Assembly: GCA_050010035.1 (NCBI GenBank)
Contig: JBEKLU010000042.1
Location: forward strand, 1-39,315
DNA: 39,315 bases
Direction of reading: 5' to 3'
Source of the DNA: Roseiarcus sp050010035
GTDB taxonomy: Bacteria; Pseudomonadota; Alphaproteobacteria; Rhizobiales; Beijerinckiaceae
A program made the translations under genes and the position numbers. Numbering within the stretch: the first letter of the stretch is position 1; the number at the start of each line of letters is the position of its first letter. Under the pieces are notes generated by a model that searched no databases, was not told where the DNA came from, and saw nothing but the letters and a program-made list of their open reading frames with translations. This document shows, one piece after another, positions 32,519-39,315 of this stretch.

Positions 32519-33865
32519 GTGCCGGCTTCCCCGCTCCTCTCCGCCTCGCCGCCGGGATCGGCGAGCGTCGCGCAACTGATCGACGAGCGCCCGATCGGCC
32601 GCTTGCAGATGCGCGTCTTCCTGTTGTGCGGCCTCGCCGTGTTCGCCGAAGGCTACGACACGCAGGCGATCGCCTATGTCGCGCCGGTCGTCGCAGGGGA
32701 GTGGCGCCTCGCGCCCGGAGCGCTCGGCCCGACGTTCGCGGCCGGCGCCGCCGGGCTCGCGCTCGGCGCGCTTCTCGTCGCGCCTCTCGCCGACCGATAC
32801 GGACGCCGCCCGATACTCCTGCTGTCGACTCTGGCCTTCGGCCTATTGACGCTGGCGACGGCGTTCGCGTCCGGCCTGACGTCGCTGCTCGCGCTGCGCC
32901 TGCTGACCGGATTCGGGCTCGGCGGCGCGATGGCCAACGCCATCGGCCTGACCGCCGAATACAGCCCCGCGAGGCGGCGCGGGGCCGCCGTCGCCATCAT
33001 GTTCTGCGGTTTCGGCCTCGGCGCGGCGACGGCGGGCGCGCTCGCCGCCTGGCTCATCGGCGTGGGCGGCTGGCGCTCGGTGTTCGCCACCGGGGGCGCC
33101 GGCACGCTGCTGCTCGCCGGCGCGCTGGCGCTCTGGCTGCCCGAATCGCTGCGCTTCCTGGCGCTGCGCGGCAGGCACGCCGAGGCGGCGCGGCTGGCGC
33201 CGGAGTTCGCTTCGACCGCGCCGGCGACGGCGGCGGCCGAGCGCCCGGAGCCTGGGCTCGGCGCGCTGTTCCGGCACGGCCGCACCAGCATGACGCTGCT
33301 CGTCTGGGGCGTCTTTTTCGCCAGCCTGCTCGACCTCTATCTCCTCAACAACTGGCTGCCGACGACGATCAACGCCGCCGGGCTTTCGGTGCGCCTCGCC
33401 ATCGTCGCGGCGACGTTGCTGCAACTCGGCGGCATCTTCGGCGCGCTGACCCTCGGCCCGCTGATGGACCGCTTCGGCCCGTTCACGGTGCTGCCGCTGG
33501 CGTGCCTCGTCGCCGCAGTCTGCATCGTGGGAATCGGTCTGGCGGGAACGTCGGCGCCATTGACGCTAGCGAGCGTATTCGGCGCCGGGGTGGGCGTCAT
33601 CGGCGGCCAGAACTGCAATCATGCGCTGGTCGCGGGCCTCTATCCCACGACGATGCGCGCGCGCGGCATCGGCGCGGCGCAAGCGGTCGGCCGTCTCGGC
33701 TCGATCCTCGGCCCGCTGGTCGGCGGCGCGATGCTGAGCCTCCACATGGACATCCGCCTGCTGATCGTCTCCAGCGCGGCGCCGATGCTGATCGCGGCCG
33801 CGTGCATGACGGGACTCGGCGTCGTGATTCGCAACGCAGGCCGGAGCGAAACGGCGCGCGATTAG
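32519..33865 (+). CDS. MFS transporter, AAHS (aromatic acid:H+ symporter) type
   Basis: About 448 aa with 12 predicted helices. Signatures are LCGLAVFAEGYDTQAIAYVAPVV (the GYD/E helix 1 of PcaK/BenK-like carriers), the loop motif PLADRYGRRPILL, LTGFGLGGAMANAIGLTAEYSP, and the second-half GPLMDRFG and TTMRARGIGAAQAVGRLGSILGP. Such carriers import benzoate-type acids with protons. The start is unclear: TTG 32483, GTG 32510 and GTG 32519 are in frame. GTG 32519 is placed 11 bases after GGAGG, so I used it. It follows the CoA ligase by about 80 bases on the same strand, which fits uptake then activation. Confidence 0.86.
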   Translation: MPASPLLSASPPGSASVAQLIDERPIGRLQMRVFLLCGLAVFAEGYDTQAIAYVAPVVAGEWRLAPGALGPTFAAGAAGLALGALLVAPLADRYGRRPILLLSTLAFGLLTLATAFASGLTSLLALRLLTGFGLGGAMANAIGLTAEYSPARRRGAAVAIMFCGFGLGAATAGALAAWLIGVGGWRSVFATGGAGTLLLAGALALWLPESLRFLALRGRHAEAARLAPEFASTAPATAAAERPEPGLGALFRHGRTSMTLLVWGVFFASLLDLYLLNNWLPTTINAAGLSVRLAIVAATLLQLGGIFGALTLGPLMDRFGPFTVLPLACLVAAVCIVGIGLAGTSAPLTLASVFGAGVGVIGGQNCNHALVAGLYPTTMRARGIGAAQAVGRLGSILGPLVGGAMLSLHMDIRLLIVSSAAPMLIAAACMTGLGVVIRNAGRSETARD

Positions 33866-33891
33866 GGCGCCGGCAGGTCGCGAGGCAGGCG

Positions 33892-34623
33892 TCAGCGGGA
33901 CCGCCGCACTTTCACCAGCGTCGCGGCCATGAGGGGGCCGCCATACCAGAAACGCCAACCAAGGCGGCGGCGCTCCACCTCGGCGCCGGGCTGCGCGGAG
34001 AAATATTTCTGGTAGTCGGGCGTATGGAGGATGTCGACGATCATCGCCGTCCCGTCTCTTTTCAGCACCCGCAGAATCTCCGAGAGCGCCTGTTCGCGGC
34101 CCGGCGCGCTGTCGACGTTGTGAATCGCAAGACTGCTGGCGACCACTTCGAAACTCTCGTCGGGGAACGGCAATCGCCTCATGTCCGCCGTGTGCGCTTC
34201 GACACGCTCCCGAACGCCCTCAATCTCGGCATTGCGTAGCGTCACCCGCTCGCTGTTGCCCGATTGATCGACGCTCGACCAGATATCGACGCCGATCGCG
34301 CGGCCCGCAGGCAGGCGCTTGGCGGCCAGGACGAGAACCGTTCCGCGACCGCATCCCACGTCGAGAAGGCGTTCGTCGCCCTTCAAGGCGAGGGCGTCCA
34401 GCAACTCGGCCCAGACCATGAACTTGCCGCGTCTCGTCGTCCAAACGAAGCTTACGGCCGAAAGGGAAAATACGAGGCCGATGACGAAGCTCAGGCCCGC
34501 CGCCCACAAGAAAGAGTTGGCGAAGAGAATGATGGAGGCCCCGAAGGCGAGAACGGCCACGATCGCAACGCCGATGGCGAAGTGGGGAGCGTCGAAGCCG
34601 TAATCGGCGCGGGCCTTCGTCAT
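33892..34623 (-). CDS. Membrane-anchored class I SAM methyltransferase
   Basis: A 243-aa protein. Two adjacent N-terminal helices (about 14-34 and 36-58) anchor it. The cytoplasmic part is a Rossmann methyltransferase with the SAM loop LLDVGCGRGTVLVLAAKRLP, the acidic residue in AIGVDIWS, the motif ADMRRLPFPDESFEVVASSLAIHN, and ILRVLKRDGTAMIVDI. It resembles UbiE/phospholipid N-methyltransferase-like enzymes, so a membrane lipid or quinone substrate is plausible but unproven. The frame starts at ATG 34623. It is convergent with the MFS gene (26-base gap) and follows ligA on the same strand after 112 bases. Confidence 0.85.
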   Translation of the reverse strand: MTKARADYGFDAPHFAIGVAIVAVLAFGASIILFANSFLWAAGLSFVIGLVFSLSAVSFVWTTRRGKFMVWAELLDALALKGDERLLDVGCGRGTVLVLAAKRLPAGRAIGVDIWSSVDQSGNSERVTLRNAEIEGVRERVEAHTADMRRLPFPDESFEVVASSLAIHNVDSAPGREQALSEILRVLKRDGTAMIVDILHTPDYQKYFSAQPGAEVERRRLGWRFWYGGPLMAATLVKVRRSR

Positions 34624-34735
34624 TGCGCATCCTCGTTCTTGCCCGAACGCCGAGGCAACGTTCGCACACCCGCTTGCGCAAGCGCCAGCGGATCACACAT
34701 TTGGCGAGCCCGCGGCCGATCGCCCCGAACCCGCC

Positions 34736-36744
34736 TCACCCCCGCCCCGAGCGCCGCATCCATTCCTCTTCGTCGATCGTCTCGACGCCGAGTTCGCGCG
34801 CCTTGTTGAGCTTCGAGCCGGCGCCGGGGCCGGCGACGACGAGGTCGGTCTTGGCGGATATCGAGCCGGAGACTTTGGCGCCCAGGCGCTCGGCGAAGGC
34901 CTTGGCCTCGTCGCGGGTCATGCGCTCGAGCGAGCCGGTGAAGACGATGGTCTTGCCGGCGAGCGGGTGGCCGGCGGCGATCGCCTCCATCGGCTCGATG
35001 CGCACCTCAGCCAGCAGCGCGTCGATCACTTTCTCGTTGTGCGGCTCGGCGAAGAAATCGACCACGGATTCGGCGACCACCGGCCCGACGCCTTCGATGC
35101 CGTTGAAGGCCTCGGCTGCGTCGGGTTCTCGCGCCGCCGCGCGCAACGCGTCGAAATCGCCGAAATGGCGGGCGAGCCGGCGCGCGTTGGTCTCGCCGAC
35201 GTGGCGCACGCCCAGCGCGTAGAGGAAGCGGTTCAGCGCAATGCGTCGCCGCGCCTCGATCGCGGCGAAGAGATTGCGCGCGGACACTTCGCCGAAGCCC
35301 TCCCATTCGCTTAAACGGGGCCGGCCGCGGCCGTCGCGCGCTTGCAGCGTGAAGATGTCGGCCGCCGTCTTGATCACCCCCTCGTTGAAGAACAGCTCGA
35401 TCTGCTTGTCGCCGAGCCCCTCGATGTCGAAGGCGTTGCGCGAGCAGAAATGCTTGAGGCCCTCCACCGCTTGCGCGGCGCAGACGAGGCGCCCGGTGCA
35501 GCGGCGCACGACGTCGGCCTCGCCGGTCTTCTCGTCGATTTCGCGCAGCGCCGCCGAGCCGCACACCGGGCAGACGTGGGGAAAGGCGAAGGGCTTGGCG
35601 CCGTGCGGGCGCTTCTCGATGACGACCTGCAATATCTGCGGAATGACGTCGCCGGCGCGCTGCACTTCGACCGTGTCGCCGATGCGCACGTCGAGCCGCG
35701 CGATCTCGTCCTCGTTGTGCAGCGTCGCGTTGGAGACGACGACGCCGCCGACGGTGACCGGATGCAGCCTCGCCACCGGGGTCAGCGCGCCGGTGCGCCC
35801 GACCTGGATCTCGATTCCCTCGACGACCGTCGTTGCGCGCTCGGCCGGGAACTTGTGGGCGGTCGCCCAGCGCGGGCTGCGCGAGACGAAGCCGAGCCGC
35901 TGCTGCAGCGCGAGGTCGTCGACCTTGTAGACGACGCCGTCGATGTCGTAGCCGAGAGTGGCGCGACGCGCCTCGATGGCGCGATAATGCGCCAGCATCT
36001 CGCCCGCCGACCGGCACAGTTTCGTCAGCGGATTGACCGGCAGGCCGAACCGGCCGAAGGCGGCGATGGCGCCCATCTGCGTCTCGGCGATCGGCTCGCT
36101 GATCTCGCCCCAGGCGTAGGCGAAGAATTTGAGCGGCCGCTCGGCGGTGACGCGCGCGTCGAGCTGACGCAGCGACCCGGCCGCCGCATTGCGCGGGTTG
36201 GCGAAGGCCGGCTTGCCCGCCGCCTGCTGGCGCGCGTTGAGGGCGGCAAAATCGTGATGCGCCATGTAGACTTCGCCGCGCGCCTCGAGCACGTGCGGCG
36301 CGCCGTGCAGCGTCTTGGGGATGGCGGCGACGGTCAGCGCATTGGCGGTGACGTCCTCGCCCTCGTAGCCGTCGCCGCGCGTCGCCGCCTGGACGAGCTC
36401 GCCGTGTTCGTAGCGCAGCGAGCAGGAGAGGCCGTCGATTTTCGGCTCGGCGGTCACCTCTAACGGCGCGTCGTCGCTCAAGGCCAGGAAGCGGCGCACC
36501 CGCGCGCAGAATTCCTCGACTTCGGCGTCCTCGAAGATGTTGCCGAGCGACAGCATCGGCACGGCGTGGCGCACCTTGGCGAATTTCTCCGCCGGCGCCG
36601 CTCGTAGTCGGCGTCGGAAATGATCGGCGCGTCTTCGCCGTAGTAGTGCCGGTCGTGCTCGGCGATCTCGGCGCCGAGGCGCGCATGTTCGGCGCGGGCG
36701 GCGGCAAGCGAGAGCTTTTCGGTCGGCGTTGTCTTGGCGGGCAT
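34736..36744 (-). pseudogene. ligA: NAD-dependent DNA ligase with internal frameshifting deletion
   Basis: The ligase normally seals nicks in replication and repair. N-terminal MPAKTTPTEKLSLAAARAEH to YYGEDAPIISDADYE is in one frame from ATG 36744. From APAEKFAKVRHAVPMLSLGNIF onward the sequence is in another. Between them about 25-27 residues that other LigA proteins carry (Y..L....LE..FP.L...DSP...VG) are missing, and the join (about 36590-36606) is not a multiple of three. The rest is intact: adenylated Lys in AEPKIDGL, the CPVCG...C...C zinc finger, HhH motifs, and a BRCT end. As ligA is usually essential, a sequence or assembly error, or a second ligase, must be considered. Confidence 0.8.
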
Positions 36745-36834
36745 GGCAAAAGTCTATCGCAGCGGCCGTGTCGGCGGAAGCCGATGGCTTGGCTCGGGAC
36801 ATATGAGACCCGCGGACGAAAACCATGCCTCGTC

Positions 36835-36996
36835 ATGGCCGGGCTTGTCCCGGCCATCACAAGGCGATTGCGAAGCAATCGTCCGCACGCCGTCGGGCCG
36901 CCGCTTCGCGACAGCAGAAAGCCGCGCATTCTCAGCGTCTTCTTTAGGAATGGACGGCAGCTTCACCGCGTGGATGGCCGGGACAAGCCCGGCCAT
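36835..36996. repeat. Inverted pair of ATGGCCGGG/CCCGGCCAT repeats
   Basis: ATGGCCGGG-CTTGT-CCCGGCCAT (36835-36857) and ATGGCCGGG-ACAAG-CCCGGCCAT (36974-36996) are the same palindrome in opposite orientation, 116 bases apart. This GTCATGGCCGGG repeat is widespread in rhizobial genomes as an intergenic, possibly mobile REP-like unit. The pair can fold into one long stem. The intervening sequence is not coding. Confidence 0.82.
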
Positions 36997-37099
36997 GACG
37001 GCGATCGGCGTCTTCGGCGATCGCTGTGAGACCGGCGGACGAATGCGGATTTCTCCATTGTTTGCTTGGCGGAGCGGAGCGCGAGAGGAATTCGAAGTC

Positions 37100-37340
37100 A
37101 AGGATGCGCCATAGGGTTTACGGGTTTACGGTAGCAGCTTACTCAACCCCCTAATGGCCCGGCATCGACTGGCGAGCGAATCGCTCGCCGTGCGGCGAGG
37201 CGGCGGAAAATCGTCACGCAAACTATTGAAAACAAACCATCGCGCCGGAAAGTGGCGGCGCCGGCGTCGGCGTCCGCGAACGGCCGCTGTCCACCCTAGG
37301 CGGACCTGCGTTGTGGCTATCAAGCGTTTGATTTTATCCG
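37100..37340. other. Intergenic region behind miaA, no gene seen
   Basis: About 240 bases with one clear hairpin, GGCGAGCG-AAT-CGCTCGCC (37169-37187), and AT-rich patches around 37215-37235 and 37320-37342. I cannot support a gene or a named RNA. The hairpin could belong to a small RNA or terminate an antisense transcript. Confidence 0.4.
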
Positions 37341-38255
37341 CTAGCTCAGCGCGAGCGCCCTCGCCCCCGCCGCTTCCGCCCCCTCCGGCGCGACCCAGGC
37401 GAAGTCCGGCATCTGGTGGCGCGCCCAGGTGAATTGGCGCTTGGCGTAGCGGCGGGTGTCGCGCACGGCGAACTCGGCGGCCTCGGCGAGCGACAGCTCG
37501 CCGCGTAAGTGGGCCATCAAATGCGGCGCGCCGTGCGCGCGCATGACGGGGAGCGCCGGATCGAGCCCGCGCCGCATCAGCGCGGCGACCTCGTCGAGCG
37601 CGCCTTCGCGCAACATCGAAGCGAAGCGCGCCTCGATGCGCGCGTTCAGCGCCTCGCGCTCGGGGGCGAGGAACAGGCCGGCCCATTCGCCCGCCGCCAA
37701 CGGGGGTGCCTCGCGGGCGCCTTGAAATTCGGCGAGCGGGCGCCCGGTCGCGGCGACGACTTCGAGCGCGCGCAGCACGCGCTGCCGGTCGCTCGGGCGC
37801 AGCCGCGCCGCGGTGAGCGGATCGCGTGCGGCGAGCTTGGCGTGCAGGTCGGGAGTCGAGACGCCCTCGGCTTCGGCGCGGATCGCGGCGCGCACCGCTT
37901 CGGGCACGCGCGGAATGTCGGAGAGGCCTTGCGTCAGCGCGCGAAAATAGAGCCCGGTGCCGCCGACGAACAGCAGCGGCGCGGACCGGGCGGCGGTCTC
38001 CGCCAGGATTTCCTTGGCGCGGGCCAGCCAAAGCGCGACCGAGAAATTCTCCGCCGCGTCGATTACGCCGAACAATCGATGCGGCGCCTGCCGCTCCTCG
38101 GCCTCGCTCGGGCGCGCCGTGAGGACGCTGAGATCGCGGTAGACCTGCATCGAATCGGCGTTGACGATAACGGCGCCGAACCGCTTGGCGAGCGCCAGCG
38201 CGACGGCCGACTTGCCGCTCGCCGTCGGGCCGGCGATGAGGAGCGCGCGAATCAT
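37341..38255 (-). CDS. miaA: tRNA dimethylallyltransferase
   Basis: A 304-aa enzyme that prenylates A37 of tRNAs reading U-starting codons. The P-loop GPTASGKS (9-16) and the catalytic NADSMQVYRDLSVLTARPS block (Asp of NADSMQ) are intact. APHRLFGVIDAAENFSVALW, FVGGTGLYFRAL, RLRPSDRQRVLRALEV and the C-terminal DTRRYAKRQFTWARHQ match the family. ATG 38255 begins the conserved MIRALLIAGPTA; an ATG 13 codons upstream is less likely. The C-terminal basic tRNA-binding block is complete. It is the first gene left of a large repeat cluster. Confidence 0.96.
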   Translation of the reverse strand: MIRALLIAGPTASGKSAVALALAKRFGAVIVNADSMQVYRDLSVLTARPSEAEERQAPHRLFGVIDAAENFSVALWLARAKEILAETAARSAPLLFVGGTGLYFRALTQGLSDIPRVPEAVRAAIRAEAEGVSTPDLHAKLAARDPLTAARLRPSDRQRVLRALEVVAATGRPLAEFQGAREAPPLAAGEWAGLFLAPEREALNARIEARFASMLREGALDEVAALMRRGLDPALPVMRAHGAPHLMAHLRGELSLAEAAEFAVRDTRRYAKRQFTWARHQMPDFAWVAPEGAEAAGARALALS

Positions 38256-38426
38256 CGCCCCCACCGCCGCGCTCCCATCGAACAGCGTTCGCATTGCAAG
38301 CGAGGCGAGCGACAAATCCGAGCAAACAGCGCTAGCGCATTTTGCATTTGGGCGTCCGCGACGATCTCCTCTCCCCGCGCGCGGGGATATGGCATTCACA
38401 CCTCTTGGCGACAGCGCGGAAACTCA

Positions 38427-38557
38427 CCCGGCCCCTCACCCTGCCTCTCCCCGCGAAGCGCGGGGAGAGGGGAAGAAGGGCGCCGCGCGCTCCTCTCCCC
38501 GCTCGCGCCCGACAAACGCTTCGCGTTTGCGGCGGAGAGGCAGGGTGAGGGGCCGGG
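38427..38557. repeat. Large palindromic repeat cluster
   Basis: A 24-bp perfect inverted repeat (beginning CCCGGCCCCTCACCCTG at 38427 and mirrored up to 38557) encloses smaller hairpins, including CTCCCCGCG-AAG-CGCGGGGAG (38447-38467). CTCTCCCCGC/GCGGGGATATGG at 38370-38391 flanks it. It is the longest member of the CTCCCGC family seen here and could form one extended cruciform. It fills most of the 376-base gap between miaA and the DUF1015 gene. Confidence 0.85.
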
Positions 38558-38631
38558 CGATTGGCCGCAGGCTTCGCAAATGTGTGAATCCGATAAGCGC
38601 GCGAGGAGAGGGGGTCGCTCCGCGCTAAGAA

Positions 38632-39315
38632 TCAATCCAGCATGTGGCTGACCAGGCCGTCGGCGAGCTTGGGTTCGAACCAGGTCGATTTCGGCGGCAT
38701 GATCGCGCCGGCGTCGGCGACCGCCATGAGATCGCGCATCTCGGTCGGATAGAGCGCGAAAGCGACGGCAAAAGCGCCGGAGGAAACGAGCCGCTCCAGC
38801 TCGCTTAAGCCCCGGCCGCCGCCGACGAAGTCGATGCGCTTGTCGCGACGCGGATCGGTAATGCCGAAAACCGGCTCGATGACGTTCTTGGCGAGCAGCG
38901 TGATCGGCAGCCGCGCCACCGGGTCGCCGCTTTGCGCGGCCTCGGCTGCGATCTCGGGCCGCAGCGCGAGACGATACCAGCGCCCGGCCAGAACCATGCC
39001 GACCTCGTTCGCGCGCGCCGGCCGCACGGGCTGATCGCTCGGTTCGATCCCGTAGCGGCGTCCGATTTCTTGCAAGACCGCCTCGGGCGTCAGCCCGTTC
39101 AAATCGCGCAGCACGCGGTTGTAGTCGAGAATCGTCATTTGCTGCTGCGGCAACAGCACCGCAAGAAAATAGCCGTCCTTTAGCCCGCGCGCCTGCGCGA
39201 CGCGCAAGGCCGCGGCCGAGCGGTGATGGCCGTCGGCGATATAGAGCGCGGGCAGAGCGTCGACGGCGCGCGTCAGCGCCGCGATCGTCGCCTCGTCGTC
39301 GATCACCCAGAGCTG
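38632..39315 (-). CDS. DUF1015-family protein, 5' end outside the window
   Basis: 227 codons of the C-terminal two-thirds of a DUF1015 protein (full length about 400-430). Clear marks are ALYIADGHHRSAAALRVA (the conserved DGHHR block), VLLPQQQMTILDYNRVLRDLNG, ITDPRRDKRIDFVGGGRGLSEL and the family ending MPPKSTWFEPKLADGLVSHML. The frame continues to the right edge (reading QLWVIDDEA), so the start is missing. Biochemical role unknown; in many bacteria the gene sits with serine-pathway genes such as serA or serC. Confidence 0.92.
   Translation of the reverse strand, partial: QLWVIDDEATIAALTRAVDALPALYIADGHHRSAAALRVAQARGLKDGYFLAVLLPQQQMTILDYNRVLRDLNGLTPEAVLQEIGRRYGIEPSDQPVRPARANEVGMVLAGRWYRLALRPEIAAEAAQSGDPVARLPITLLAKNVIEPVFGITDPRRDKRIDFVGGGRGLSELERLVSSGAFAVAFALYPTEMRDLMAVADAGAIMPPKSTWFEPKLADGLVSHMLD

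Noticed and set aside
26350..38557. CRISPR array from repeated CTCCCGC/GCGGGAG units
   Set aside because: Units are few, far apart, palindromic and not regularly spaced, so they are dispersed repeats.
38665..38680. GGTTCGAACC, tRNA T-loop-like
   Set aside because: It lies inside the DUF1015 coding sequence (TWFEPKL) and has no cloverleaf context.

Overview
The window reads as a high-GC (roughly two-thirds G+C) alphaproteobacterial chromosome, most likely a free-living member of the Rhizobiales (Beijerinckiaceae/Methylocystaceae-like). This is an inference from family types: NifA/sigma-54 nif sequences with an FdxN-type ferredoxin, carA divergent from a YqeY gene, UbiK and YbjN neighbours, an Omp25/31-type barrel, and dispersed palindromic repeats of the kind common in this order. 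No tRNA, rRNA or CRISPR array was seen.

Layout. 1-63 is the start of an IS6-type transposase running off the left edge. 149-2881 holds a divergent beta-oxidation pair (thiolase, acyl-CoA dehydrogenase) with an operator-like palindrome between. 3102-7260 is the most novel-looking block: two paralogous 149-aa membrane proteins resembling the PycTM (Pycsar effector) family flank a stand-alone HD phosphohydrolase. A small secreted protein with a probable non-AUG start follows, and a class III cyclase-TolB-TPR gene is divergent from the set.

7261-12800 is a decayed nitrogen-fixation island. A nifA piece is fused to the last 54 codons of nifB, followed by an intact fdxN and a truncated 4Fe4S-LRV gene. 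After an inserted or retained manganese module (64-aa membrane protein, atypical NRAMP transporter, MntR box, mntR) come a NifA/sigma-54 promoter abutting a 5'-deleted nifV, an intact nifW, a mop gene and a truncated DUF2478 gene. The nifV fragment carries a 30-bp inversion between perfect 12-bp inverted repeats. The structural genes nifHDK are absent from the window, so nothing here can fix nitrogen alone.

13176-18759 is mostly housekeeping: a GGDEF cyclase, a twice-frameshifted secreted protein, argE and carA (convergent, overlapping), yqeY, ubiK and ybjN. 19232-22564 is a cytochrome bd oxidase operon (possible small ORF, cydP-like, cydA, cydB, cydX). Then come rpmF, an EamA exporter, a PaaI-type thioesterase, gamma-glutamyltranspeptidase, a RimK-like ATP-grasp ligase with a GNAT acetyltransferase, and a cyclopropane-fatty-acid synthase-like gene. 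30245-33865 is a colinear outer-membrane barrel, AMP-forming CoA ligase and AAHS-type MFS transporter set, possibly for an aromatic acid. A membrane-anchored methyltransferase, ligA (apparently broken by an internal deletion), miaA and a partial DUF1015 gene close the window.

Working picture: core metabolism is intact, respiratory and manganese genes look functional, and the nif region is an eroding remnant in which fdxN, nifW and mop still read as whole genes. Two or three loci (14217-14612, ligA) need read-level confirmation because their lesions could be real decay or sequence error.
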